This document shows, piece after piece, positions 34,914 through 44,888 of a stretch of DNA of 64,000 nucleotides. Both the position numbers and the translations under genes were made by a program. Where the stretch lies: the NCBI GenBank assembly GCA_903873705.1, contig CAIQPK010000077.1, positions 36,607-100,606 on the forward strand. The letters are read 5' to 3'. Numbering within the stretch: the first letter of the stretch is position 1; each line of letters starts with the position of its first letter. The notes under the pieces were generated by a model that did no database searches, was not told the DNA's origin, and saw nothing but the letters and a program-made list of their open reading frames with translations. Source of the DNA: an uncultured Acidobacteriota bacterium (lineage in GTDB: Bacteria > Acidobacteriota > Terriglobia > Terriglobales > Acidobacteriaceae).

Positions 34914-35024
34914 GTGATCAAGACCGCCGCACCCGCCATCATCGCCGTCGTCGTCGTGCTCATCGTTGTTGGCTTCGCGTTCTGGGTCTACATCAAGGGC
35001 AAGCAGAAGAAGGGAGAGCTCTAA
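34914..35024 (+). CDS. 36-aa single-helix membrane protein between nuoJ and nuoK
   Basis: A GTG at 34914-34916, one base after the nuoJ stop, has AAGGAG seven bases upstream and opens a 36-codon frame ending in TAA directly before the nuoK ATG. The peptide has a short polar start, one strong hydrophobic helix rich in Val and Ile, and a Lys-rich end (KGKQKKGEL), the layout of a small bitopic membrane protein. Its place inside the membrane-arm genes suggests an accessory subunit or assembly peptide. No homologue is known to me. Confidence 0.6.
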   Translation: MIKTAAPAIIAVVVVLIVVGFAFWVYIKGKQKKGEL

Positions 35025-35327
35025 ATGGTTCCCATCGCCGCTTACCTCATCCTGGCCGCCATCCTGTTCTGCATCGGCATCGCCGCCTTCCTCATCAAGC
35101 GCAACGTCATCAGCATCTTCATGTCGATAGAGCTGATGCTCAACGCCGTCAACCTCACCTTCGTCGCCTTCGCGCACATGTGGCACCAGGTCTCCGGTCA
35201 GATTTTCGTCTTCTTCGTGATGGTGGTCGCCGCAGCTGAAGCCGCCGTCGGCCTCGCCATCATCATCGCGCTGTTCCGTTCACGCCAGACCCTCAACGTC
35301 GATCAAGTCAACCTGATGAAGAACTAG
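35025..35327 (+). CDS. nuoK: NADH-quinone oxidoreductase subunit K
   Basis: The 100-residue subunit has three helices with the two conserved membrane glutamates in [11 protein letters not shown] and [11 protein letters not shown], which form part of the proton path between NuoH and the antiporter-like subunits. The length is exactly typical. The ATG follows the stop of the 36-aa gene without a gap. Confidence 0.97.
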   Translation: MVPIAAYLILAAILFCIGIAAFLIKRNVISIFMSIELMLNAVNLTFVAFAHMWHQVSGQIFVFFVMVVAAAEAAVGLAIIIALFRSRQTLNVDQVNLMKN

Positions 35328-35353
35328 AACCACCGCTCGCTGAAACAAGACCG

Positions 35354-37438
35354 ATGAATCTTCAACTGCTCTGGCTCATTCCGCTGCTTCCCTTCGCCGG
35401 CTTCCTGATCAACGGGACGCTCGGCCGCAAGCTGCCGCGCCCGGCGGTATCCGCGGTGGCGTTGCTCTTCACGCTGCTGCCCGCGCTTATCGTTCTGCGC
35501 CTCTGGCTCTTCATGAGCGGCACCAACGCCGCCAATGCCTACACCGTCACCAGCGCCCCGTGGATCGCCATTACCGGCCTGCAGATCAACTTCTCCTTCG
35601 CCGTCGACCACCTCACCCTCATCATGCTCGCCGTCGTTACCGGTGTCGGCTTCCTCATCCACATCTACTCCGCCGGCTACATGGCCCACGAAGACGGCTA
35701 CTGGCGCTTCTTCGCCTACCTGAACCTCTTCATGTTCTTCATGCTGGTGCTGGTGCTCTCGGCCAACTTCCTGCTGCTCTTCGTCGGCTGGGAAGGCGTC
35801 GGCCTCGCGTCGTACCTGCTCATCGGCTTCTACTTCAAGAAAGACTCAGCCGCCAACGCCGGCAAGAAGGCCTTCATCGTCAACCGCATCGGCGACTTCG
35901 GTTTCCTGCTCGCGATGTTCCTGATCATCCAGCATTTTGGATCGCTGGACTTCAATTCGGTATTTTCGAGTGTTATCTCCCTTCCTTCCCACCATGTAGT
36001 CGCCATGACCGCGGGGCAGCTCGCTGGAATTCCATTCAATGCTCCTTATAATCACAACTTCATCACTGCAATTTGCCTCCTGCTCGTCCTCGGCGCCGCC
36101 GGCAAATCCGCGCAACTCCCCCTATACGTCTGGCTTCCCGACGCCATGGAAGGCCCCACGCCCGTCTCCGCCCTCATCCACGCGGCCACCATGGTCACGG
36201 CGGGCATTTACATGGTCGCGCGCTGCCACGTCCTCTTCGACCGCTCGCCGACAGCCCTCACCGTCGTCGCCATCATCGGCGCCGCCACGGCACTCATGGC
36301 CGCACTCATCGGCATGGTGCAGCACGACATCAAGCGCGTCCTCGCCTACTCCACCGTCTCGCAACTCGGCTACATGTTCATGGCCTGTGGCGTCGGTGCG
36401 TATGAAGCCGGCATCTTCCACCTGATGACCCACGCCTTCTTCAAGGCGCTCCTTTTCCTCGCCGCCGGCTCCGTGATTCACGCCCTCTCCGGCGAGCAGG
36501 ACATGCGCCTCATGGGCGGCCTCCGCAAGCGCATCCCCATCACCTTCTGGACCATGACCGCGGGCGTCCTCGCCATCGCCGGCATCTTCCCCTTCGCGGG
36601 CTTCTTCTCCAAGGACGAGATCCTCTACCAGGCTTTTATCTCTGATCATCCCTTCGCCAAACTCCTCTGGGCTGTCGGACTCTTCACCGCACTGCTGACG
36701 TCGTTCTACATGTTTCGCCTCTGGTTCAAAACCTTCTTCGGGGCTCCGCGTTTCGACGATCACGCCGCTGCGCTCGACGCACACGGCGCCGCCGTTCACG
36801 CGCGCTCCGATACCACGCTGGTCATGGAAGCCGAACACGATACCGGACAGGCGCACGGTGTGCATGAGTCCCCGTGGATCATGACGCTCCCGCTGATCGT
36901 CCTCGCCATTCTCTCCACCATCGGCGGCTGGGTAGGCGTGCCCCTCGCACTCGGCGGCCACAACGAGATCGAGCACTTCCTCGAACCCGTCTTTTCCGCC
37001 GCCCCCGGCCTCGTCGAGCACGCCGCCTCACGCAGCGCAGAGCCTGTACTTGCGGCCGTCTCGCTCGTCACCGCGCTGCTCGGTTTCTTTGCCGCCTACG
37101 TCTTCTACTACCGCAAGCCCGGCATCGCCGCAGCCTTCGCCGCAAAGCAGCCGGCACTCTACAAGCTCGTCGCCAACAAGTTTTACGTCGACGAGTTCTA
37201 CAACGGCGTCATCGTCGCGTTCATTCTCACCTTTACCCGCTTCATCCTCGGCGGACTCATCGACGCCGGCATCATCCAGGGCGCAGGCTCCGCTGCCGGA
37301 GCCACCACGCGCGGCCTCGGCTCCATTACCCGGCGCATGCAATCCGGAAACATCCGTTCCTACGCCGGCTGGCTGGCTCTGGGCGCCGCCGCCGTCGTCA
37401 TCATCACGCTCTTCGGCATTCACCCGCTTCACTTTTAG
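35354..37438 (+). CDS. nuoL: NADH-quinone oxidoreductase subunit L
   Basis: The 694-residue antiporter-like subunit pumps protons at the far end of the membrane arm. It has about 16 helices and the conserved VGWEGVGLASYLLIGFYF segment with the key glutamate, and the LPDAMEGPTPVSALIHAATMV block with the pumping lysine region. The long amphipathic lateral helix is expected near the C-terminus. A polar His-rich insertion at about 475-505 accounts for part of its slightly larger size. Confidence 0.97.
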   Translation: MNLQLLWLIPLLPFAGFLINGTLGRKLPRPAVSAVALLFTLLPALIVLRLWLFMSGTNAANAYTVTSAPWIAITGLQINFSFAVDHLTLIMLAVVTGVGFLIHIYSAGYMAHEDGYWRFFAYLNLFMFFMLVLVLSANFLLLFVGWEGVGLASYLLIGFYFKKDSAANAGKKAFIVNRIGDFGFLLAMFLIIQHFGSLDFNSVFSSVISLPSHHVVAMTAGQLAGIPFNAPYNHNFITAICLLLVLGAAGKSAQLPLYVWLPDAMEGPTPVSALIHAATMVTAGIYMVARCHVLFDRSPTALTVVAIIGAATALMAALIGMVQHDIKRVLAYSTVSQLGYMFMACGVGAYEAGIFHLMTHAFFKALLFLAAGSVIHALSGEQDMRLMGGLRKRIPITFWTMTAGVLAIAGIFPFAGFFSKDEILYQAFISDHPFAKLLWAVGLFTALLTSFYMFRLWFKTFFGAPRFDDHAAALDAHGAAVHARSDTTLVMEAEHDTGQAHGVHESPWIMTLPLIVLAILSTIGGWVGVPLALGGHNEIEHFLEPVFSAAPGLVEHAASRSAEPVLAAVSLVTALLGFFAAYVFYYRKPGIAAAFAAKQPALYKLVANKFYVDEFYNGVIVAFILTFTRFILGGLIDAGIIQGAGSAAGATTRGLGSITRRMQSGNIRSYAGWLALGAAAVVIITLFGIHPLHF

Positions 37439-37501
37439 AACCTGCAGTTCGAGCTGTTGCTCCCGCTGGGAAGCTGCTTCTAGTACCACCACAGGATTTC
37501 A

Positions 37502-39202
37502 ATGAACCCGGACCGCTTCATCCTTTCGCAGATCCTCCTCACCCCGCTCGTGGGCGCGGCGGTGCTCGCCTGCCTGCCTGAGCGCGAAGGCAAAAAGCTC
37601 CATCACGTAGTCGCTCTCGCCTTCACGCTGCTCACGTTCCTGTTTACGCTACATCTGCCGTACCACTTCGCCTCCAGCATGGCCGCCGCGCAGCACGCCG
37701 CGGATAAATTCGGCACGCAGCCCTTCGCCTTCGAATCCTTCCATCCCTGGATCTCACTCCCCCTCCGCGAGCATCCTTTCGTCCTCGCCTCCGGCATCAA
37801 CTATCACTTGGGCGTCGACGGCCTCTCCATGTGGCTCGTCGTCCTCACCGGCCTGCTTGCTCCGCTGGGTGTGCTCGCCAGCTGGAACGCCGTAGCCACG
37901 CGCACCCGCACCTTCTTCGTCCTTTTCCTGCTGCAACAGGTCGCGATGATCGGCATCTTCATCTCGCTTGACCTCTTCCTCTACTACGGATTCTGGGAGC
38001 TTTCGCTGGTCCCCATGGCGTTGCTGATCGCCATCTTCGGTCGCACGGAAGGCCGCCGCCGCGCCGCCATCAAGTACTTCCTCTACGCCTTCATCCCGTC
38101 GGCCATCCTGCTCGTCGCCATGATCTGGCTCTACACCCGCACCGGCACATTCGATATGCCGGTCCTCCAGGTCCTCGCCGCCGGCCACGGCATCTCGCCT
38201 AACGGCCACGCGCTCTGGCTCTGTTCGCTCGCCTTCCTGGTCGCCTTCGCGGTCAAGGTCCCCATTTTTCCCCTGCACGGCTGGCTCTCTGACGCCATCG
38301 TCGAGGCCCCCACCGCAGCCGTCATGGTCCTTGCGGGCAAGCTCGGCCTGTACTCCATCCTGCGCTTCAGCTTCGGCCTCTTCCCCGAGCAGTCCCGCCA
38401 CATCGCGCCGCTGCTGATCGCACTGGGCGCCTTGGGTATCGTTTACGGTGCGCTCAACGCACTCATCCAGGACGACCTCAAAAAGTTCGCCGCCTTCTCC
38501 ACTCTCTCGCACGTCAGCTTCATCGCGCTCGGCATCTTCACCTTCACCGTCTCCGGCATCGACGGCGGCACCTATCAGATCCTCAACGAGTCCCTCATCG
38601 GGGCCGCGCTCTTCATCCTCCTTGGCCTGCTCTACGAGCGCTACGGCACATACGACATGCGCGACTACGGCGGCCTTGCCGCGCGCCATCCGTGGATGGT
38701 CACCAGCTTCGTCATCATGTCGCTCGCCGCCGTCGGCCTGCCCATGATGAGCGGCTTCGTCGGCGAGTTCCTCATCCTCAACGGCGCCATGCAATCCATC
38801 GCCGCCCACCACATCTTCTGGACCGTCGTGGCCACCAGCGGCGTCATCTTCTCCGCCGCTTACATGCTTTGGATGATCCAGCGCGTCTTCTACGGAGCCG
38901 TCGGTTATCGTCCCAGCGAGATCGCCGGATTCGACCTTACCCTCCGCGAGCACCTCGAACTCTGCCCGCTCATCGCCCTCTTCCTCATCATGGGCCTGCT
39001 CTCGCCGTACTGGATGAAGTCCATCGACACCTACGCCGCCGCCACCGCGGACAAGCCCGCCCTCTTCGAACCGAGCCACATCCGCCACGTCGAAACCGAA
39101 ACCTACGGACCCACCACCGCAACGCCCTTTGTCGACCCTGCCCTCGGCGCTGGCGCGCTGGGCAAACCCGCTCCTGCGACCAACCCAGGAGCGAAATACT
39201 AA
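37502..39202 (+). CDS. nuoM: NADH-quinone oxidoreductase subunit M
   Basis: The 566-residue antiporter-like subunit carries the family markers YYGFWELSLVPMALLIAIFG (with the conserved glutamate) and HGWLSDAIVEAPTAAVMVLAG. The C-terminal ~50 residues form a polar tail with many Pro and Ala (ending NPGAKY), longer than in E. coli NuoM. Its stop overlaps the nuoN ATG. Confidence 0.97.
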   Translation: MNPDRFILSQILLTPLVGAAVLACLPEREGKKLHHVVALAFTLLTFLFTLHLPYHFASSMAAAQHAADKFGTQPFAFESFHPWISLPLREHPFVLASGINYHLGVDGLSMWLVVLTGLLAPLGVLASWNAVATRTRTFFVLFLLQQVAMIGIFISLDLFLYYGFWELSLVPMALLIAIFGRTEGRRRAAIKYFLYAFIPSAILLVAMIWLYTRTGTFDMPVLQVLAAGHGISPNGHALWLCSLAFLVAFAVKVPIFPLHGWLSDAIVEAPTAAVMVLAGKLGLYSILRFSFGLFPEQSRHIAPLLIALGALGIVYGALNALIQDDLKKFAAFSTLSHVSFIALGIFTFTVSGIDGGTYQILNESLIGAALFILLGLLYERYGTYDMRDYGGLAARHPWMVTSFVIMSLAAVGLPMMSGFVGEFLILNGAMQSIAAHHIFWTVVATSGVIFSAAYMLWMIQRVFYGAVGYRPSEIAGFDLTLREHLELCPLIALFLIMGLLSPYWMKSIDTYAAATADKPALFEPSHIRHVETETYGPTTATPFVDPALGAGALGKPAPATNPGAKY

Positions 39203-40701
39203 TGTCGACGAACCTCGTTACTCTTCTTCCCGAACTCGTTCTCACCATCACCGGCGTCATCGTCATGCTGGCCGAGCCACTCATTGCTCCCGGCCGCTCG
39301 CGCAAGCCCCTCGGCTGGGTTGCCATCTTCGGCACCCTCGTCGCCGCCATCATGATCAACGGCCAGCGCCAGTTCACCAACATCCACGGCGCCGTCCAGG
39401 GCTTCTATGGCACGCTCCAGGTCGATACCTTCTCCGTTTTCTTCCACTTCCTCATCGCGGCCATCGTCATCGTCACCCTGCTTGGCTCGCTCGACTACTT
39501 CGAAGGCCCCACCACCCACGCCGGCGAGTACTTCGCCCTAATCTGCTTCGGCGCAACCGGAATGATGCTCATGACCAGCTCCGTCGAGTTGCTGATGGTC
39601 TTCATCGGCCTCGAAATCTCGTCCATCTCCACCTACATCCTCGCCGGTTTCCGCAAGGGCCAGGCCACCGCATCCGAGTCCTCCCTCAAGTACTTCCTGC
39701 TCGGCTCGTTCGCCACCGCATTCTTTCTCTACGGCATCGCGCTTTGCTTCGGCGCCACCGGCTCCACCAGCATCGCGGCCATCGCTCAAGGCTTCGCCAC
39801 CACCCAGATGCCACTGATGGCCTGGCTCGCACTCGCGATGGTCATCATTGGCCTCGGCTTCAAAGTATCCGCCGCGCCGTTCCACGTCTGGACGCCGGAC
39901 GTCTACCAGGGCGCTCCCGCCCCCGTAGTCGGTCTCATGTCCACCGCGCCAAAAGCCGCTGCCTTCGCGGTTCTATTGCGCTTCCTCTTTAACGCCGCTC
40001 CCATGTTCCGCGACCACTGGATCACGCTCATCCAGATCCTCGCCGTGCTATCCATGTGCCTCGGCAATCTCGGCGCGCTCCGTCAGCGAGACGTGAAGCG
40101 CATGCTCGCCTACTCCTCCATAGCGCACGCCGGCTACATCCTCGTCGCCTACGCCGCCTTCCCGCAGGAGGCCGTCGCCGCCGTCTGCTTCTACACCGCC
40201 AGCTACGCTGCCATGAACGTCGGCGCCTTCCTCGTCATCACCCAGCTCACAGGCTTCAACGAGTCCGCCCGCACCCTCGACGACTACACCGGCATGGCCC
40301 TCCGTCGCCCCGTACTCTCGGCACTTCTCGGCCTCTTCCTGCTCTCGCAGATCGGTATTCCGTTTACCGGTGGCTTCTTCGGCAAGTTCTACGTCTTCAC
40401 CGCCGCTATCCACAGCGGCTACACCACGCTCGCCATCATCGGCCTCGCCAACTCCGGCATCGCCTGCTTCTACTACCTGCGCCTGCTGGCTGCGCTCTAC
40501 ACTCGCCCTGTCACCGAGCCGCCCACTGAAGCCGCACCCGCCCAGGCCTTCAGCCCCGCCATCGGCGTCGCTCTCGCAGCCACCGCCATCGCCACGCTCA
40601 TGCTCGGCATCTTCCCAAACCAGGTACTGCACCTCGCCCAGCGAGCAACGCCCATCAACATGCCCCCCGCAGCCATGGTCTCCGTACCTCCAGCACCCTA
40701 G
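39202..40701 (+). CDS. nuoN: NADH-quinone oxidoreductase subunit N
   Basis: The 499-residue antiporter-like subunit has 14 helices, with the segment MVFIGLEISSISTYILAGF (conserved glutamate) and the FHVWTPDVYQGAPAPVVGLMST motif holding the loop before the pumping helices. The ATG overlaps the nuoM stop. It is the last gene of the operon and its end overlaps the convergent kinase gene by 4 bases. No clear terminator hairpin follows. Confidence 0.97.
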   Translation: MSTNLVTLLPELVLTITGVIVMLAEPLIAPGRSRKPLGWVAIFGTLVAAIMINGQRQFTNIHGAVQGFYGTLQVDTFSVFFHFLIAAIVIVTLLGSLDYFEGPTTHAGEYFALICFGATGMMLMTSSVELLMVFIGLEISSISTYILAGFRKGQATASESSLKYFLLGSFATAFFLYGIALCFGATGSTSIAAIAQGFATTQMPLMAWLALAMVIIGLGFKVSAAPFHVWTPDVYQGAPAPVVGLMSTAPKAAAFAVLLRFLFNAAPMFRDHWITLIQILAVLSMCLGNLGALRQRDVKRMLAYSSIAHAGYILVAYAAFPQEAVAAVCFYTASYAAMNVGAFLVITQLTGFNESARTLDDYTGMALRRPVLSALLGLFLLSQIGIPFTGGFFGKFYVFTAAIHSGYTTLAIIGLANSGIACFYYLRLLAALYTRPVTEPPTEAAPAQAFSPAIGVALAATAIATLMLGIFPNQVLHLAQRATPINMPPAAMVSVPPAP

Positions 40702-41606
40702 CTCCGCTCCTCAGGGTTCCAAAGCCACGCCGCACCACGGACCCCGCTGGCATCCCCATGCACCGCGCGTACGATCGGCGTATCCGCGCCTCCGCCAAAC
40801 ACCAGCCCACACAGCCGTTCCCGCACGTTCGCATAAATCCGTTCCACCTGCGACAGCCCCCCACCCAACACGATCACATCCGGGTCGAGCACATTGACCA
40901 CCACCGCGAGCCCCCGAGCCATGCGCTCCTCCAGCCGCTCCAGCGCTGCCACAGCCTGCGCATCACCGGCCTCCGCCGCGGCAACGATCTCCTCACCGCG
41001 CAAACTTCGCCCAGTCACGCGGGCGAAATCCTTCGCCAGCCCCGTGCCTGAAATCCACGTCTCCATACACCCACGCTTGCCGCAGTAGCACTCCGGACCG
41101 GGTAGTTCATCACCCGTCGCCCACGGCAGCGGCGTATGCCCCCACTCCCCCGCCAATCCGTTCGGCCCTGCCAACACGCGCCCATTCACCACCACACCAC
41201 CACCACAACCCGTCCCCACGATCACCCCAAACACCACTCCAAAACCCTTCGCCGCCCCGTCCGTCGCCTCGCTCACCGTCATGCAATTCGCATCATTGGC
41301 GCAGCGCACTTCGCGCTCCAGCACGCGACCCAGATCAACCTGCAGCGACCGCCCATTCAGCCACGTCGAGTTCGCATTCTTCACCAACCCCGTAGCCGCG
41401 ACAATCGTCCCCGGAATCCCCACGCCCACGCTGCCCACGCGATGCGTCTCCGTCTCGATCTGCCGCACCAGCCCGGCAATTGCCGCAACGGTCCCGTCGT
41501 AATCGTCGCGAGGCGTAGCGATACGCAACCGCCGCAGCTCTTTACCCGTTGCGTTCAGTCCTACGGCCTCAATCTTTGTCCCGCCTAAATCGACGCCAAT
41601 CCTCAT
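40698..41606 (-). CDS. ROK-family sugar kinase (fructokinase-like)
   Basis: The 302-residue protein is a ROK kinase. The ATP phosphate loop is MRIGVDLGGTKIEAVG, the catalytic Asp lies in CANDANCM, and the zinc site is the His of GEWGHTPLPW with the three Cys of CYCGKRGCME. The later LGGGLSQ is the adenosine motif. There is no HTH domain, so it is an enzyme rather than a repressor. Fructose or a hexosamine is the likely substrate; the E. coli Mak-like pattern favours fructose. Confidence 0.9.
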   Translation of the reverse strand: MRIGVDLGGTKIEAVGLNATGKELRRLRIATPRDDYDGTVAAIAGLVRQIETETHRVGSVGVGIPGTIVAATGLVKNANSTWLNGRSLQVDLGRVLEREVRCANDANCMTVSEATDGAAKGFGVVFGVIVGTGCGGGVVVNGRVLAGPNGLAGEWGHTPLPWATGDELPGPECYCGKRGCMETWISGTGLAKDFARVTGRSLRGEEIVAAAEAGDAQAVAALERLEERMARGLAVVVNVLDPDVIVLGGGLSQVERIYANVRERLCGLVFGGGADTPIVRAVHGDASGVRGAAWLWNPEERS

Positions 41607-41678
41607 CCGGCCTCCCGCAGCTGCAACGACAAGACACGCCGTGCAGCCGCGAGTACCAGCATAGCCTCCCCGCCACGC

Positions 41679-42062
41679 TCACTTCTTCGAGAACGATCTC
41701 ACCACGGACACCAGGTTCCACAGCTCTTCATCCTTCATCCGGCCGCCTTCAGGAGGCATATCGCCCTTGCCGTTCTTGATGATCGTGAACAGGTCACCGT
41801 CCGTTTCGCTCTGCAGGTCGGCGGCATTGGTAAAGTCCTTCAACGTCACCTTCATGGGCACGTCACCTTTGCCATCGCCCTTCTCGCCATGGCAAAGGGC
41901 GCAGTCATACCCAAATACTTTCTTCGCTTTGGCAATCGCCTCGGCGTTGGGTTTGATGGGATTAGTAGCGGGAACGTTCAGTGGAGCCGGCGCTGCCGCC
42001 GGTTGCTGCAATGAAAGGCCCGACAAAATGAACACGGAAAATGCGAGCACAGGCTTCAACAT
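41679..42062 (-). CDS. Exported monohaem cytochrome c
   Basis: A 127-residue periplasmic protein with a signal peptide, a Pro/Ala linker and a class I cytochrome c domain. The haem site is DCALCHGEKGDGKG (CxxCH) and the distal methionine ligand is probably that of KGDMPPEGG. It should carry electrons in respiration. No oxidase gene is next to it; the nuo operon lies 1 kb away on the other strand but that link is weak. Confidence 0.88.
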   Translation of the reverse strand: MLKPVLAFSVFILSGLSLQQPAAAPAPLNVPATNPIKPNAEAIAKAKKVFGYDCALCHGEKGDGKGDVPMKVTLKDFTNAADLQSETDGDLFTIIKNGKGDMPPEGGRMKDEELWNLVSVVRSFSKK

Positions 42063-42225
42063 GTACCGGTCTCCTCTCGATTGGTTCCAGAGCAGTTTGC
42101 GCCGTCGTGTCGCGTTTAGATGTGATTGTCGTCACAAAATAGCGACACACGCGCAGCGCGTATTCTGGAACGCCCGGAGCTTACCACCAACCCACGCCCC
42201 TGCGCGAGAACAATCGTCGGAGTAT

Positions 42226-44634
42226 CTACTTCGTTTCCGGCCAGCGCCAGTTCCGGTCCTTCGGCCGGTCGAGACCCTCGCGATACGCATAATCAATGGC
42301 CTCAATAATCTGACCCTTCAGCCACTCCTTCACATGCGCCCCCACGCCCTGCATCCGCGGCACGCGATCCAGCACATCAATCGCCAGGTTGTAGCGGTCC
42401 ACCTGGTTGCGGATCGCCAACTCCAGCGGCGTGTTGATATTGCCCTTCTCCTTATAGCCACGCACATGAATGTTGGCGTGATTCGTCCGCCGATAAGTGA
42501 ACTTGTGGATCAGCCACGGATACCCATGGAAATTGAAGATCACCGGCTTATCGCTCGTAAACAATGCGTCGAAATCGCGATCAGAGAGGCCATGCGGATG
42601 CTCGCTCTGCGGCTGCAGCTTGTAGAGGTCAACCACGTTCACAAACCGGATCTTCAAATCCGGGCAATGCTCACGCAGTAAGGAGACAGCGGCCAGCGCC
42701 TCCGCCGTCAGCACATCACCCGCGCTCGCCATCACGACGTCAGGCTCCACCCCGTCATCGTTGCTCGCCCACTCCCATATCCCAATGCCCTTGGTGCAAT
42801 GCACCATCGCTGCATCCATATCGAGATATGCCAGGTGCGGCTGCTTGTCCGCCACAATCACGTTGACGTAGTTCTCGCTGCGCAGGCAATGGTCCGCCAC
42901 ACTCAGCAGGCAATTCGCATCCGGCGGTAGATAGATCCGTGTCACTTCCGCGCTCTTGTTGCTCACCACGTCCAGGAACCCGGGGTCTTCATGGCTGAAC
43001 CCGTTATGGTCCTGCCGCCACACCAGCGATGAAATCAGAATGTTCAACGACGAAATCGGCGCCCGCCAGTCAATCTCCGCCTTCGACTTCTCCAGCCACT
43101 TCGCGTGCTGGTTGTACATCGAGTCGATGATGTGCGCGAACGCCTCATACGTATTGAAGAGCCCATGCCTCCCGGTCAGCAGGTAGCCCTCCAGCCAGCC
43201 TTCCAGCGTGTGCTCGCTCAACATTTCCATCACGCGCCCGTCAACGGCGATATCGGTTCCGTCCGCGTCCTCCGGCTTGTACTCCGCCAGCCACGTCTTC
43301 AGGCTCGCCTCATACACCCCGTCCAGCTTGTTCGAAGCATTCTCATCCGGGCTGAACAGCCTGAAGGTGTTCATGTTCTGCCGCATCACATCGCGCAGAA
43401 ATTTCCCCAACGTCCCCGTCGGTGAAACCTCCATCGCTCCCGGACTCTTCACCGCCACGCCATACTCGCAAAAGTTCGGCAGGTCGAGCGGCTTCCGCAG
43501 CTTGCCTCCATTGGCATGAAGGTTCGCCGTCATACGGTGGTACCCAGTAGGCGCCAGTTCCTGCAGCTCAGCGCGCAACGTACCGCGTTCGTCGAAGAGC
43601 TCTTCTGGCCTGTAACTCCGCAACCATGCTTCCAGAATCGCCAGGTGCCCGGGATTCGTCTGCACATCCAGTACCGGCACCTGGTGCGCACGCCAGAAGC
43701 CTTCCACCTTGTGCCCGTCGACTTCCTTCGGCCCCGTCCACCCCTTAGGCAACCGCAGAATAATCATCGGCCACCTCGGCCGCTCGGCCACCCCACTCTC
43801 ACGCGCCTGCTTCTGGATCGCACGGATCTCCGTTACGCACGTCTCCACCGCAGCGGCCATCAACTGATGCATCGCCTCCGGCTCATCACCCTCAACAAAG
43901 ATCGGCTTCCACCCATACCCCTTGAAGAGGCTCTCCAACTCATCGCACGGGATGCGTGCAAGAATCGTCGGATTCGCAATCTTGTACCCATTCAAATGCA
44001 GTATCGGCAGCACCGCGCCATCGCGGATCGGGTTTAAGAACTTGTTTGAGTGCCACGACGTCGCCAGCGGCCCCGTCTCCGCCTCGCCATCGCCCACCAC
44101 CACCGTCACAATCAGCTCGGGATTATCAAAAGCCGCGCCAAACGCGTGCGAAACGCTATACCCCAGCTCGCCGCCTTCGTGGATCGAGCCCGGCACCTCA
44201 GGCGTGCAATGGCTTCCCAGCTGCCCGGGAAAAGAGAACGCCCGAAACAACTTCAGCATCCCCGTTTCGTCGCGGCCCTTCTCCGGATATACCTCGGAGT
44301 ACGTACCCTCCAGGTAGCAGTTCGAAATCATCGCCGGCGCACCATGCCCCGGCCCGCAGACGTAAATCATCTCCAGGTCATACTTCTTGATCACGCGATT
44401 CAGATGCACCCACGCAAAGGTCTGTCCGGGGTCCGATCCCCAGTGCCCCAGCAGGCGATTCTTCGTATGCTCCGGCTTCAGCGGCTCACGCAGCAGCGGA
44501 TTCGCCCGGAGATAAATCATCCCCGCGCAAAGATAGTTGCACGCCCGCCAGTAAGCATCCATTCGCCGCAGCTCATCAGGTCCCAGAGCGTTAAGCGATG
44601 TCTGTGCCACCACACTCTTTATCGGAGAAGTCAT
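42226..44634 (-). CDS. xfp: Phosphoketolase (xylulose 5-phosphate / fructose 6-phosphate)
   Basis: The roughly 802-residue thiamine-diphosphate enzyme splits xylulose 5-phosphate or fructose 6-phosphate with phosphate into acetyl phosphate and a shorter sugar phosphate. Signatures include [30 protein letters not shown], the TPP-binding [14 protein letters not shown], and [16 protein letters not shown] in the second half. The start is set at the ATG (MTSPIKSVV), preceded by GGGAG, rather than a GTG six codons upstream. Acetyl phosphate made here can be used by the divergent ackA product. Confidence 0.95.
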   Translation of the reverse strand: MTSPIKSVVAQTSLNALGPDELRRMDAYWRACNYLCAGMIYLRANPLLREPLKPEHTKNRLLGHWGSDPGQTFAWVHLNRVIKKYDLEMIYVCGPGHGAPAMISNCYLEGTYSEVYPEKGRDETGMLKLFRAFSFPGQLGSHCTPEVPGSIHEGGELGYSVSHAFGAAFDNPELIVTVVVGDGEAETGPLATSWHSNKFLNPIRDGAVLPILHLNGYKIANPTILARIPCDELESLFKGYGWKPIFVEGDEPEAMHQLMAAAVETCVTEIRAIQKQARESGVAERPRWPMIILRLPKGWTGPKEVDGHKVEGFWRAHQVPVLDVQTNPGHLAILEAWLRSYRPEELFDERGTLRAELQELAPTGYHRMTANLHANGGKLRKPLDLPNFCEYGVAVKSPGAMEVSPTGTLGKFLRDVMRQNMNTFRLFSPDENASNKLDGVYEASLKTWLAEYKPEDADGTDIAVDGRVMEMLSEHTLEGWLEGYLLTGRHGLFNTYEAFAHIIDSMYNQHAKWLEKSKAEIDWRAPISSLNILISSLVWRQDHNGFSHEDPGFLDVVSNKSAEVTRIYLPPDANCLLSVADHCLRSENYVNVIVADKQPHLAYLDMDAAMVHCTKGIGIWEWASNDDGVEPDVVMASAGDVLTAEALAAVSLLREHCPDLKIRFVNVVDLYKLQPQSEHPHGLSDRDFDALFTSDKPVIFNFHGYPWLIHKFTYRRTNHANIHVRGYKEKGNINTPLELAIRNQVDRYNLAIDVLDRVPRMQGVGAHVKEWLKGQIIEAIDYAYREGLDRPKDRNWRWPETK

Positions 44635-44888
44635 TCGGTCACACTCCCGCACTGCAAGCCATCAAAACTCGAAACCCACAACCAAACGCATCGCATGCTT
44701 CATTCGATGCATATCTGAGCCCATCTGCCTAAGTTCAGCTTCGCATGGCGATCACCGCCCAATGGTGAGCAACATCACACGTCCATCATTGCGACTTCAA
44801 TTCCCTGCCGTCGACGCGTAAAGTGATCCACGTAGCCTCATGGCTACAGTCGCATCATAGTTCGGCCCGATGAAAGCAGGTTTACGCC
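44635..44888. promoter_or_regulatory. Divergent xfp-ackA intergenic region with a small inverted repeat
   Basis: The region must carry promoters in both directions. GTAGCC at 44832-44837 and GGCTAC at 44842-44847, around TCAT, form a perfect 6-base inverted repeat about 40 bases before ackA, either an operator half-site pair or a leader hairpin. I could not identify clear -35/-10 boxes. Confidence 0.35.

Noticed and set aside
37754..39088. 444-codon minus-strand open frame opposite nuoM
   Set aside because: Its acidic, His- and Gly-rich content is the expected antisense image of hydrophobic membrane codons.
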